NCBI GenBank assembly: GCA_946885605.1
Contig: CAMPGR010000176.1
Location: 1-5,999 of the forward strand
Origin: an uncultured Pseudomonadota bacterium
Lineage (GTDB): Bacteria > Pseudomonadota > Gammaproteobacteria > Burkholderiales > SG8-41
Reading direction: 5' to 3'
DNA length: 5,999 nt
Below are positions 1 through 4,984 of this stretch, piece after piece. The notes under the pieces are model-generated. The model saw only the letters and a program-made list of their open reading frames with translations. It had not been told where the DNA came from and did not search any database. The position numbers and the translations under genes were made by a program. Numbering within the stretch: position 1 is the first letter of the stretch; every line of letters starts with the position of its first letter.

Positions 1-1
1 C

Positions 2-36
2 CATACACCGTTAACATATCAATATCTTGGTGTATG
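2..36. repeat. Inverted repeat, 8-bp arms, 19-nt spacer
   Basis: The arms CATACACC (2-9) and GGTGTATG (29-36) are perfect reverse complements. They flank an AT-rich 19-nt centre that itself contains the palindrome GTTAAC (10-15). No T tract follows, so it is a poor intrinsic terminator. It could be an operator, the end of a small mobile element, or chance. It sits at the window edge, so its partner gene is unknown. Confidence 0.45.
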
Positions 37-183
37 TGAAACCGGGGCAGGGTCAAGACGAAGAAGCGCATTGCAAGGTTAGCCAGGCAAGCCCAAAAAG
101 CTGAGAAGGCAAAGGCATAGCAGGCCCTGATTCCGCATATTCAGCGCAGCAGGACCGTTTCAACGACTTGCTTGGTATGAACT

Positions 184-203
184 AAAAAGGGGCGCGGTGC
201 GCG
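184..203 (-). terminator. Weak candidate intrinsic terminator after the GlsB-like gene
   Basis: Read on the minus strand about 40 nt past the stop at 243, a short GC-only stem of 4 bp (GCGC/GCGC or CGCG/CGCG with a 3-nt loop) is followed by a few C residues and five T residues (188-184). The position suits transcription ending after the csp/GlsB-like pair. The stem is short and is separated from the T tract, so the call is tentative. Confidence 0.25.
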
Positions 204-242
204 AATCGGGCTACGGAACGTTTTAGGATCGTGGTGCTTCGA

Positions 243-512
243 TTACAGTCCAAAACGTTGATGAACCATATCGCCGATTGTTAAACCTGCCAATGCGACT
301 GCGGACGCGGTGAAAAGCGAAAACAGGTTCAGGTCGCCGGAACTCACTGGAACGGTCTCAAGCAACGGCGCGACGAACGCGCCGCCGAGCAAGCTTCCAG
401 CCATGCCGACGATGAGGGAAATGGCAAGGCCGCGTTTCGAGTTAAACCCGAGATAGTTGAAGCAGAGCCAGCCTATGATGAGGCCTGCCATTATCCATGT
501 AGTGATATTCAC
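243..512 (-). CDS. GlsB/YeaQ/YmgE-family (transglycosylase-associated) small membrane protein
   Basis: This is an 89-residue, very hydrophobic protein with three predicted membrane helices at about residues 4-22, 28-50 and 61-84. The glycine-rich middle segment (ISLIVGMAGSLLGGAF) is typical of the GlsB/YeaQ/YmgE family, also annotated as transglycosylase-associated protein. Members are inner-membrane proteins often linked to stress, and their biochemical role is unsettled. I chose the GTG start at 510-512 because GGAG lies 7 nt upstream and the protein then begins just before the first helix, as in the family. A longer reading from TTG at 582-584 adds 24 residues, rich in R, H and W, that do not look like this family. 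The gene lies 93 nt downstream of the cold shock gene on the same strand, so the two may be co-transcribed. Confidence 0.75.
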   Translation of the reverse strand: MNITTWIMAGLIIGWLCFNYLGFNSKRGLAISLIVGMAGSLLGGAFVAPLLETVPVSSGDLNLFSLFTASAVALAGLTIGDMVHQRFGL

Positions 513-550
513 GTTCTGTCTCCAGTGATAGCGTCTGGCTTCTGCATCAT

Positions 551-572
551 GGGCGGGCCAGTGCATCCGCCC
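551..572 (-). other. Hairpin between csp and the GlsB-like gene
   Basis: GGGCGG (551-556) and CCGCCC (567-572) form a perfect 6-bp all-GC stem around a 10-nt loop in the 93-nt spacer between the two minus-strand genes. No T tract follows on the minus strand, so it is not a classical terminator. It could act as an mRNA processing or stability element, or partly separate expression of the two genes. Confidence 0.35.
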
Positions 573-605
573 CAGGCGCCTCAATAATGATTCCTTCGAA
601 CCCGA

Positions 606-824
606 TCAGAGCGCTTTGAGGTTGGTGGCCGAAACCTTACCGTTCTGACCGCGCTCGATGTCAAAACCAACTTTCTGGTTCTCATTGAGTCTGCCGAGGC
701 CCGCGCGCTCCACCGCGGAAATGTGCACGAAGACGTCTTTGGAGCCGTCCTGAGGAGCGATGAAACCATAGCCTTTAGTGGGGTTGAAAAACTTTACGGT
801 GCCAGTTCGGGTAGATGTAAACAT
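606..824 (-). CDS. Cold shock protein (CspA family)
   Basis: This 72-residue, single cold-shock-domain protein is an OB-fold nucleic-acid chaperone that binds single-stranded RNA and DNA and melts mRNA structure in the cytoplasm. RNP1 is visible as KGYGFI (residues 17-22) and RNP2 as VFVHI (31-35). The first strand reads GTVKFFNPTKGYGF, with Phe at the second aromatic position where many family members have Trp (KWFN). The HISAVERAGL segment (34-43) and the ending SATNLKAL resemble alphaproteobacterial Csp proteins. The ATG at 822-824 has only a weak GGAA about 7 nt upstream. A GC-rich hairpin lies about 30 nt upstream in the presumed leader. CspA-type leaders are known to carry regulatory structure, but whether this copy is cold-inducible cannot be told from sequence. 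The residues before the conserved GTVKFF block (MFTSTRT) make a slightly long N-terminus. Confidence 0.93.
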   Translation of the reverse strand: MFTSTRTGTVKFFNPTKGYGFIAPQDGSKDVFVHISAVERAGLGRLNENQKVGFDIERGQNGKVSATNLKAL

Positions 825-855
825 AGTAAATTCCGATAAATGAGTGAAGTTTCAA

Positions 856-878
856 CCTCGCGCGAGATCGCGCTGAGG
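856..878 (-). promoter_or_regulatory. GC-rich hairpin in the presumed csp leader
   Basis: On the minus strand the arms CCTCAGCGCGA and TCGCGCGAGG pair over 10 bp with one bulged A and a minimal central loop. The structure starts about 30 nt upstream of the csp ATG and leaves the weak GGAA ribosome site outside the stem. Leader structure is common in cspA-type mRNAs, where it influences stability and translation at low temperature. A role here is inference, and the transcription start is unknown. Confidence 0.4.
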
Positions 879-1038
879 CATCAAATGACCAATCGGGGGG
901 GAAGTCGATAAGCACCCGGGAAGGTGCGGAAGGAGGACCGGCCGATAACCGTTCGACGAAATCAGTATGGGCGCTATGGTACGCAATAGCAAGCGAATTA
1001 CCTCGCTCGTAAAAATTCGTTGCAGGCATGGGTGCGCG

Positions 1039-1078
1039 CAACAAATGCTTACAACAAATCACCGGCGCGTAACAAAAA
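1039..1078 (+). repeat. AACAAA-type direct repeats upstream of the histidine-rich gene
   Basis: CAACAAAT occurs at 1039-1046 and again at 1052-1059, a 13-bp period. A related TAACAAAA follows at 1070-1077. Short direct repeats of this type, about one helical turn apart, are common as tandem sites for OmpR/PhoB-class response regulators. No regulator gene is in view. The repeats end about 100 bp before the downstream start codon. Confidence 0.35.
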
Positions 1079-1135
1079 GGAGCGCGAGTATCGCTAGTCT
1101 AACGGTGAAGCCGCGCGAGGCTCCACTCGCCGGTC

Positions 1136-1149
1136 AACCGATAACCGAT
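1136..1149 (+). repeat. Tandem AACCGAT repeat sharing a word with 942-955
   Basis: AACCGAT is repeated back to back at 1136-1142 and 1143-1149, just upstream of the SD of the histidine-rich gene. The included word CCGATAACCG (1138-1147), followed by NTCG, also occurs at 942-955, 196 bp away in the same spacer. These may be protein-binding sites in the divergent control region or chance repeats. Confidence 0.3.
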
Positions 1150-1179
1150 CGCACAGGGGAACGTTGAAGGAGCATAGCA

Positions 1180-1518
1180 ATGAGACTATTGATCGCCGGA
1201 CTGGCTACGGGTCTGCTTCTTGCAGGAGCGCCTGCGTTGGCCGATTCATGGAAGGACGAGAGCGGCCGCGGATGGCGTGGGAGCGGGAGTCAGCATGTCG
1301 GGCACCGCGACCACGGCTGGGGGCGGCACGACAGGCATTGGGATCGCCGGCACCATCACGGACACTCGCGGCACCGGCAGCGTCATCGCCATCACCACCA
1401 TTATCACCAGCCGCAGCTGAGGCACCACCACTATCACCATTACCCTTACACTTACCGGTATCCGCCATTCGCGGGGCACGTCATCACGCCGAACGTGTAC
1501 TTCTCATGGTCCAACTGA
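1180..1518 (+). CDS. Secreted histidine-rich small protein
   Basis: This is a 112-residue protein of unknown function. Residues 1-21 form a Sec signal peptide (short basic start, hydrophobic core, ALA-D cleavage site after A21), so the product should be periplasmic or secreted. The mature part holds 22 histidines, most between residues 39 and 87, in HHHH, HHH and HxH groups mixed with R, G, W and Y. A Tyr/Pro-rich section follows (88-97), then a short end reading HVITPNVYFSWSN. There is no cysteine. His clusters like this can bind Ni, Zn, Cu or Co ions, so metal buffering in the envelope is a reasonable guess, but the family is not one I can name. AAGGAG at 1167-1172 lies 7 nt before the ATG, a strong ribosome site. 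A 131-codon frame starting at 1164 overlaps it in another frame and lacks these features. The hydrolase gene starts 52 nt downstream on the same strand, so co-transcription is possible. Confidence 0.75.
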   Translation: MRLLIAGLATGLLLAGAPALADSWKDESGRGWRGSGSQHVGHRDHGWGRHDRHWDRRHHHGHSRHRQRHRHHHHYHQPQLRHHHYHHYPYTYRYPPFAGHVITPNVYFSWSN

Positions 1519-1570
1519 TAGCAGGGATGTCCGACCCTCGGTGTCGATCGATGCGTTGAACGGAGCTTGA

Positions 1571-2218
1571 ATGACAGCGCGCGAGGCAGATGCGATCACG
1601 ATCGCCATCGAGGGCTCGACGCCGGTCTCCGGGCTGCTGCAAGCGCCGCCCGATGCGCGCGCCTGCTACGTGTTCGCGCACGGCGCCGGAGCCGGAATGA
1701 CGCACCTCTTCATGGTCGCGGTCGCCGATCAGCTTGCGCAGCGCGGCGTGGCGACGTTGCGCTTCCAGTTTCCCTACATGGAGCGCGGCTCGAAGCGACC
1801 CGACCCGCCACGCATCGCACAGGCTGCGGTGCGCGCCGCTGTGACCGAGGCATCGCGCCTGTTGCCGGCGCTTCCACTCATCGCCGGCGGCAAATCGTTC
1901 GGCGGCCGCATGAGCTCGCAGGCGCAGGCCGCATCGCCGTTGCCCGGCGTCCGCGGCCTGGCGTTTTTGAGTTTCCCGCTGCATCCCGCGGGTAAACCGT
2001 CGGACGACCGTGCGGAGCATCTCCTCGAGCTGCAAGTGCCGATGCTGTTCGTGCAGGGCAGCCGCGACGCCCTCGCGAACCTCACGCTGTTGCAGGGGGT
2101 GGTCGAAAAGCTCGGCGAGCGCGCCACCCTTCATCTTCTGCCGGGGGCCGGACATTCCTTCCCGGTGCGGGAGGAGATGATGGATGCCCTGGAACGCTGG
2201 ATCGAATCGGTGATTTAG
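1571..2218 (+). CDS. Alpha/beta hydrolase, KANL3/Tex30-like (dienelactone hydrolase-related)
   Basis: A 215-residue cytoplasmic alpha/beta-hydrolase-fold protein with no signal peptide. It has an HGAGAG segment (residues 37-42), consistent with the oxyanion hole. The nucleophile elbow is GKSFGG, with Ser109 the likely nucleophile. Asp166 in QGSRD and His195 in GAGHSF complete a plausible catalytic triad. The combination HGAGAG, FPYME, GGKSFGGRMSS and LFVQGSRD is typical of the small bacterial KANL3/Tex30-type group, which lacks a large lid domain. The substrate is unknown, and carboxylester or thioester hydrolysis is only a family-level expectation. GGAG at 1562-1565 lies 5 nt before the ATG. 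The gene follows the histidine-rich gene by 52 nt and is convergent with the tetR gene, with 70 nt between the two ends. That gap contains GC-rich inverted segments but no T-tract terminator. Confidence 0.85.
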   Translation: MTAREADAITIAIEGSTPVSGLLQAPPDARACYVFAHGAGAGMTHLFMVAVADQLAQRGVATLRFQFPYMERGSKRPDPPRIAQAAVRAAVTEASRLLPALPLIAGGKSFGGRMSSQAQAASPLPGVRGLAFLSFPLHPAGKPSDDRAEHLLELQVPMLFVQGSRDALANLTLLQGVVEKLGERATLHLLPGAGHSFPVREEMMDALERWIESVI

Positions 2219-2288
2219 CAGAGGCCGGGCAGCCGCATCATCACGACGCCGCTTCCCCGCATCACGTATCTCAGAGAGGCGGCTTAGG

Positions 2289-2921
2289 CTACTGACGCCC
2301 ATAGGCGCGCAGGAACATGTCCACACAGTCCTCCACGTGTCGCCGGATCTCCTTTTCCCCCGGCCGTTTTTTTTCGAGGTTCATGATCAGCCGGAATTGC
2401 ATCATTCCCCTCAGCATCGAGAACCAGTGATCCGCGGCACGGCCGGGCTCGCGTATCTCCATCAAGCCCTTCGCAATCCACGCCTCCAGCAGTTCGGTAA
2501 ATTGGCTTAACGTCGGACCGGGCCCGGCCGCATAGAGCAGCTCGGCGATCTTCGGGTTTTTGACCGATTCGGTAGAGACCACTCGAAACACCGCCAGCAC
2601 TTCGGGACTCGTCATGAGAGTCACGAATCCTGTCCCGATTTCCGTCAGCGCGGCACGCGGATCGTGGTCAGCGAGCGTAACCATGCTGCGCGAGGGCACG
2701 TACTCCCGACACTTGCCCTCGATCATGGCCTTGAACAGCAAGTCCTTGTTCTCGAAGTGACTGTACAGCGTGAGCTTCGAGACGCCGGCCTCGTCCGCGA
2801 TCCCGTCCATCGTGGTGTGCGCGAAGCCATTCTTCAGAAAGCACTTTCCCGCCGCCTCGAGGATGGCAACGCGCTTCGATTCGTCCTTGGGGCGTCCGGC
2901 AGCCCGTTTCACCTTCGGCAT
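2289..2921 (-). CDS. TetR/AcrR-family transcriptional regulator
   Basis: A 210-residue cytoplasmic DNA-binding protein. The N-terminal TetR domain spans about residues 17-63, with the helix-turn-helix in TTMDGIADEAGVSKLTLYSHF (36-56) followed by the usual FxNKDxLF segment. A basic tail (MPKVKRAAGRPKDESKR) precedes it. The C-terminal helical ligand-binding domain (about 80-205) resembles the AefR-like TetR C-terminal group, with PEVLAVFRVVSTES and LLEAWIAKGLMEI. The ATG at 2919-2921 has no clear SD, so translation may be weak, which is acceptable for a repressor. It is divergent from the ABC exporter operon with 70 bp between starts, the classic arrangement for a TetR protein controlling its neighbour and itself. 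A palindrome in that gap is the likely operator. The inducing ligand is unknown, and efflux substrates are the usual inducers in such pairs. Confidence 0.92.
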   Translation of the reverse strand: MPKVKRAAGRPKDESKRVAILEAAGKCFLKNGFAHTTMDGIADEAGVSKLTLYSHFENKDLLFKAMIEGKCREYVPSRSMVTLADHDPRAALTEIGTGFVTLMTSPEVLAVFRVVSTESVKNPKIAELLYAAGPGPTLSQFTELLEAWIAKGLMEIREPGRAADHWFSMLRGMMQFRLIMNLEKKRPGEKEIRRHVEDCVDMFLRAYGRQ

Positions 2922-2943
2922 TATTGAACTTGACAGTTCATTA
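2922..2943. promoter_or_regulatory. Probable TetR operator palindrome
   Basis: TGAACT (2925-2930) and AGTTCA (2935-2940) are perfect inverted half-sites around a 4-bp centre. Symmetry extends by two more pairs (2922-2923 with 2942-2943) past one mismatched position. The palindrome overlaps the TTGACA -35 box of the exporter and lies 1 bp from the tetR start codon. A protein bound there would block the exporter promoter and tetR expression together. A third half-site, AGTTCA at 2967-2972, repeats the CAGTTCAyTA context 32 bp to the right, about three helical turns away. Confidence 0.6.
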
Positions 2944-2959
2944 TCTCGTTACATAGTAT
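2930..2959 (+). promoter_or_regulatory. Candidate sigma-70 promoter of the exporter operon
   Basis: TTGACA (2930-2935) matches the -35 consensus exactly. A TAGTAT -10-like hexamer (2954-2959, 4 of 6 matches) follows after 18 nt. Transcription would start near 2966, leaving a leader of about 26 nt before the permease ATG. The -35 box lies inside the palindrome, which supports repression by steric block. The -10 match is moderate, so the exact hexamer is uncertain. Confidence 0.5.
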
Positions 2960-2960
2960 A
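2940..2960 (-). promoter_or_regulatory. Candidate -10 elements for the tetR gene
   Basis: On the minus strand, TATACT (2960-2955) and GATAAT (2945-2940) both resemble -10 boxes. Neither has a good -35 box at normal spacing: TATACT has only TTCTGA with a 17-nt spacer. TATACT would give a leader of about 27 nt and GATAAT a very short one. Either start would place tetR transcription within or beside the proposed operator, consistent with autoregulation. Confidence 0.3.
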
Positions 2961-2991
2961 CCACTCAGTTCACTAATTCAGAAGGCCGCCG

Positions 2992-4131
2992 ATGGGCGTG
3001 ATCGCACTGCGCATGCTGCTGGGAGACCGGGCCAAATACCTCGGCCTCGTGTTCGGGATCAGCTTCGCGACGCTCCTCATGTCGCAGCAGGTCTCGATCT
3101 TCATCGGCTTGATGGCGCGCACGGCGAGCCAGATTATCGATGTGCGCGAAGCGGACATCTGGGTGATGGATCCGCGCGTGCAGTACATCGACGAGATCAA
3201 GCCCCTGCCCGACAAGCAGCTTCCGCGCGTGCGCGGCGTCCCGGGCGTCGAGTGGGCGGTGCCGTTCTTCAAGGGGCTGGGCGTGGTGCGCGCGGCGGGC
3301 GGCGTCATGCAGCAGGTGATCCTGCTCGGCGTGGACGACGCGACGCTCATCGGCCGCCCGCCACAAATGATCCACGGCCGCTGGGAAGACCTTCGACTTC
3401 CGGACGCCATGATCATGGATCGCGCGGGATGGGAGTTCACGTGGCCCGGTGAGCCCTTCGAGCCCGGCCGCGTCATCGAGATCAACGACAAGCGCGTGGT
3501 CGTCGTGGGTCTCGCTGAAGCGTCTCCTCCGTTTGTAACTTTTCCGGTTGTCTTCACGCGCTATACGGAAGCGTTGAGCCTTGCGCCGGGCGAGCGCAAC
3601 CGCATGTCGTTCGTGCTCGCGCGCGCGGCGAGCGGCGAAGACCCGAAGACCGTGGCACAGCGCATCGCCGCACAGACCGGGCTGCAGGCGCTCACGTCCC
3701 AGGAGTTCCAGTGGCGCTCGATCAATCACTATCTCAAGCGCACCGGCATCCCAATCAATTTCGGCATCACCGTGGTCCTCGGTTTCATCGTCGGCGCCGC
3801 GGTCGCCGGGCAGACGTTCTATCTCTTCGTTCTCGAGAACCTGCGGCAGTTCGGGGCGCTCAAGGCGATCGGCGTCGGCAACCGCCAGATCCTCGGCATG
3901 GTGCTGCTGCAGGCGCTGCTCGTCGCCTTCGTCGGCTTTTCGCTCGGTATCGGGCTCTCCGCCCTCTTCTTCGAGGCGACCTCCGACATGATCCACCTGC
4001 GAGGCTTTGTCCTGCGCACCGACGTCATCGCTGCAACTGCCGGGGCCGTCGCCGTGATCCTCGCCATCGCGAGCTTCGCCAGCCTGCGCAAGGTATTCGT
4101 GCTGGACCCCGCCGTCGTTTTCAGAGGATGA
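2992..4131 (+). CDS. ABC exporter permease, FtsX-like / DevC type
   Basis: A 379-residue inner-membrane permease with MacB/FtsX topology. There is one N-terminal helix (about residues 17-40), a large periplasmic domain (about 45-250), and three C-terminal helices (about 256-281, 299-326 and 343-364). Between the second and third helices, FGALKAIGVGNRQI (287-300) is the conserved FtsX-type cytoplasmic segment that contacts the ATPase. The N-terminal LRMLLGDRAKYLGLVFGISFATLLMSQQ and the mid-section resemble DevC-type permeases, which work with a HlyD-type adaptor (DevB) and an ATPase (DevA) to export lipids or other compounds through a TolC-like channel. A good SD (GAAGG, 2981-2985) lies 6 nt before the ATG. 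It is the first gene of the exporter operon, 52 nt before the ATPase gene. Length is normal for the family. The substrate is not predictable. Confidence 0.9.
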   Translation: MGVIALRMLLGDRAKYLGLVFGISFATLLMSQQVSIFIGLMARTASQIIDVREADIWVMDPRVQYIDEIKPLPDKQLPRVRGVPGVEWAVPFFKGLGVVRAAGGVMQQVILLGVDDATLIGRPPQMIHGRWEDLRLPDAMIMDRAGWEFTWPGEPFEPGRVIEINDKRVVVVGLAEASPPFVTFPVVFTRYTEALSLAPGERNRMSFVLARAASGEDPKTVAQRIAAQTGLQALTSQEFQWRSINHYLKRTGIPINFGITVVLGFIVGAAVAGQTFYLFVLENLRQFGALKAIGVGNRQILGMVLLQALLVAFVGFSLGIGLSALFFEATSDMIHLRGFVLRTDVIAATAGAVAVILAIASFASLRKVFVLDPAVVFRG

Positions 4132-4138
4132 GAAACCT

Positions 4139-4167
4139 TCGTCTCCCCGGTGAAAACCGGTGTCCAG
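4139..4167. repeat. REP-like hairpin inside the exporter operon
   Basis: CCGGT (4147-4151) and ACCGG (4156-4160) form a perfect 5-bp stem closed by a GAAA (GNRA-type) tetraloop, flanked by CGTCTCC on the left and TGTCCAG on the right. This pattern (GTC, C-rich arm, GAAA, G-rich arm, TCCAG) resembles the short dispersed intergenic repeats of many proteobacteria, whose reverse translation gives WIPAFAGMT-like peptides. Here the reverse frame reads LLWTPVFTGETK. It fills most of the 52-nt gap between permease and ATPase and may influence mRNA stability. It is not a terminator, as no T tract follows. Confidence 0.5.
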
Positions 4168-4183
4168 AGAAGGAAATTGATCA

Positions 4184-4984
4184 ATGAGCACTACCTTCGC
4201 AGCTTCGACCCACGGCATCGTGAAGGACTTCGAATCCGGCGACGCCACCGCGCGTGTCCTCCACGGCATCGACCTCGATCTGCGGGCGGGCGAATTGACG
4301 ATGCTCGTCGGACCGAGCGGCTGCGGCAAGACGACGCTGCTGTCCATCATCACCGGCATCCTTACGCCGACCGCCGGGACGGTGAGCGTGTACGGCGTCG
4401 ATCTTGGCAGCCTGCGCGGCCAGGACAAAGTTGTATTTCGCCGCGCGCATCTCGGCTTCATCTTCCAGCAATACAACCTGCTCCCCGCGCTCACCGCCGC
4501 AGAGAACGCCGCCCTGCCGCTCGTCGCCGCAGGTGTCGCGCTGAAAGAGGCCGTGCCCCGCGCGGCCGAAGTGCTGAAACGCATGGACATGGACTCGCAT
4601 CTCGACAAGACGCCCGCGCACCTCTCGGGCGGACAGCAGCAGCGCGTCGCCATCGCCCGTGCGCTGGTGCATGGGCCGCAGCTCGTCGTGTGCGATGAGC
4701 CGACCGCCGCGCTCGATGCGCAGACCGGGCTCACGGTGATGGAGACGCTGCGCGAGATCGCGCTCGATCCCGGCCGCGCGGTCCTCGTCGTCACACACGA
4801 CAACCGCATCTTCGGCTACGCCGACCGCATCGTTCGCATGAGCGACGGCCGCATCGAATCCGACGAATTGAACGGAGAAACCGATCATGAAACGACTTCC
4901 CCTGTTGCGCATTGGCCTGCCGCTCGCGGCCGCCGGGCTGCTGGGCTTCGCGATCCTCACCTCGACCGCACGTCCCGCACGTGA
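4184..4984 (+). CDS. ABC exporter ATP-binding protein, DevA/LolD type
   Basis: The 266-residue reading frame encodes the cytoplasmic ATPase that powers the adjacent permease. Walker A is GPSGCGKT (residues 43-50), the Q-loop is Gln95 in FIFQQYNLL, and the signature is LSGGQQQR (147-154). Walker B is LVVCDE (167-172), the D-loop is AALD and the H-loop is His205 in VVTHD. All catalytic elements are intact, and the DevA/LolD/MacB type matches an FtsX-like partner. AAGGA (4170-4174) lies 9 nt before the ATG. The usual family end is near residue 228 (DGRIESDEL). The last roughly 38 residues are a low-complexity tail read largely through the start of the adaptor gene, giving a 98-nt overlap. A +1 shift near residue 227 would stop at TGA 4869-4871 instead. 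The tail is therefore either a natural read-through extension or the trace of a single-base difference. Confidence 0.92.
   Translation: MSTTFAASTHGIVKDFESGDATARVLHGIDLDLRAGELTMLVGPSGCGKTTLLSIITGILTPTAGTVSVYGVDLGSLRGQDKVVFRRAHLGFIFQQYNLLPALTAAENAALPLVAAGVALKEAVPRAAEVLKRMDMDSHLDKTPAHLSGGQQQRVAIARALVHGPQLVVCDEPTAALDAQTGLTVMETLREIALDPGRAVLVVTHDNRIFGYADRIVRMSDGRIESDELNGETDHETTSPVAHWPAARGRRAAGLRDPHLDRTSRT

Larger units (their letters stand above)
1..242. other. Intergenic region without a recognisable gene
   Basis: I see no supported gene on either strand here. Reading frames are short, lack a start with a ribosome binding site, and resemble no family I know. The contents are an 8-bp inverted repeat at the extreme left (2-36) and a GC-rich patch followed on the minus strand by five T residues (184-203). 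The gene to the left of the window is not visible. Confidence 0.6.
825..1179. other. Divergent intergenic region between csp and the histidine-rich gene
   Basis: This 355-bp spacer should hold the promoters of both flanking genes. I find no convincing sigma-70 hexamer pair. Visible structure includes a strong hairpin (856-878), a small hairpin with GCACC (912-916) and GGTGC (923-927), an orphan SD-like AAGGAGG (930-936) with no start codon at usable distance, AACAAA-type direct repeats (1039-1078), two copies of a CCGATAACCG word, and a tandem AACCGAT repeat (1136-1149). A 66-codon frame at 967-1167 lacks an SD and any recognisable similarity, so I do not call it. Confidence 0.55.

Noticed and set aside
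52..120. Short Lys/Arg/Ala-rich plus-strand frame (VKTKKRIARLARQAQKAEKAKA)
   Set aside because: A stop at 37-39 closes the frame upstream, no start codon with an SD is present, and it is only about 22 residues. It could be a decayed small gene but cannot be supported.
513..584. N-terminal extension of the GlsB-like protein from a TTG start
   Set aside because: The extra 24 residues are charged and aromatic, unlike the family, and the GTG at 510-512 has a better-placed GGAG.
930..936. Strong SD-like AAGGAGG
   Set aside because: No ATG, GTG or TTG lies at 5-10 nt downstream; the nearest ATG is about 30 nt away.
967..1167. 66-codon plus-strand frame in the divergent spacer
   Set aside because: No SD lies before the ATG, there is no recognisable similarity, and it covers the repeat-containing control region.
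1164..1559. 131-codon plus-strand frame overlapping the histidine-rich gene
   Set aside because: It has no signal peptide or family resemblance and is Ala/Pro/Ser-rich. The overlapping frame has a good SD, a signal peptide and a coherent His-rich composition. That choice has some uncertainty because both are low complexity.
2219..2288. Possible bidirectional terminator between the convergent hydrolase and tetR genes
   Set aside because: AGCCGC (2231-2236) and GCGGCT (2279-2284) could pair, but the loop is over 40 nt and no T tract follows on either strand.
1484..2326. 280-codon minus-strand open frame opposite the hydrolase
   Set aside because: The plus-strand hydrolase has a full catalytic triad and an SD. 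The antisense product is Arg/His-rich with no recognisable fold.
2965..4809. 614-codon minus-strand open frame across the permease and ATPase genes
   Set aside because: It is antisense to two clearly recognisable ABC genes. The translation is Arg/Ser/Asp-rich with no domain, which is typical of GC-rich shadow frames.
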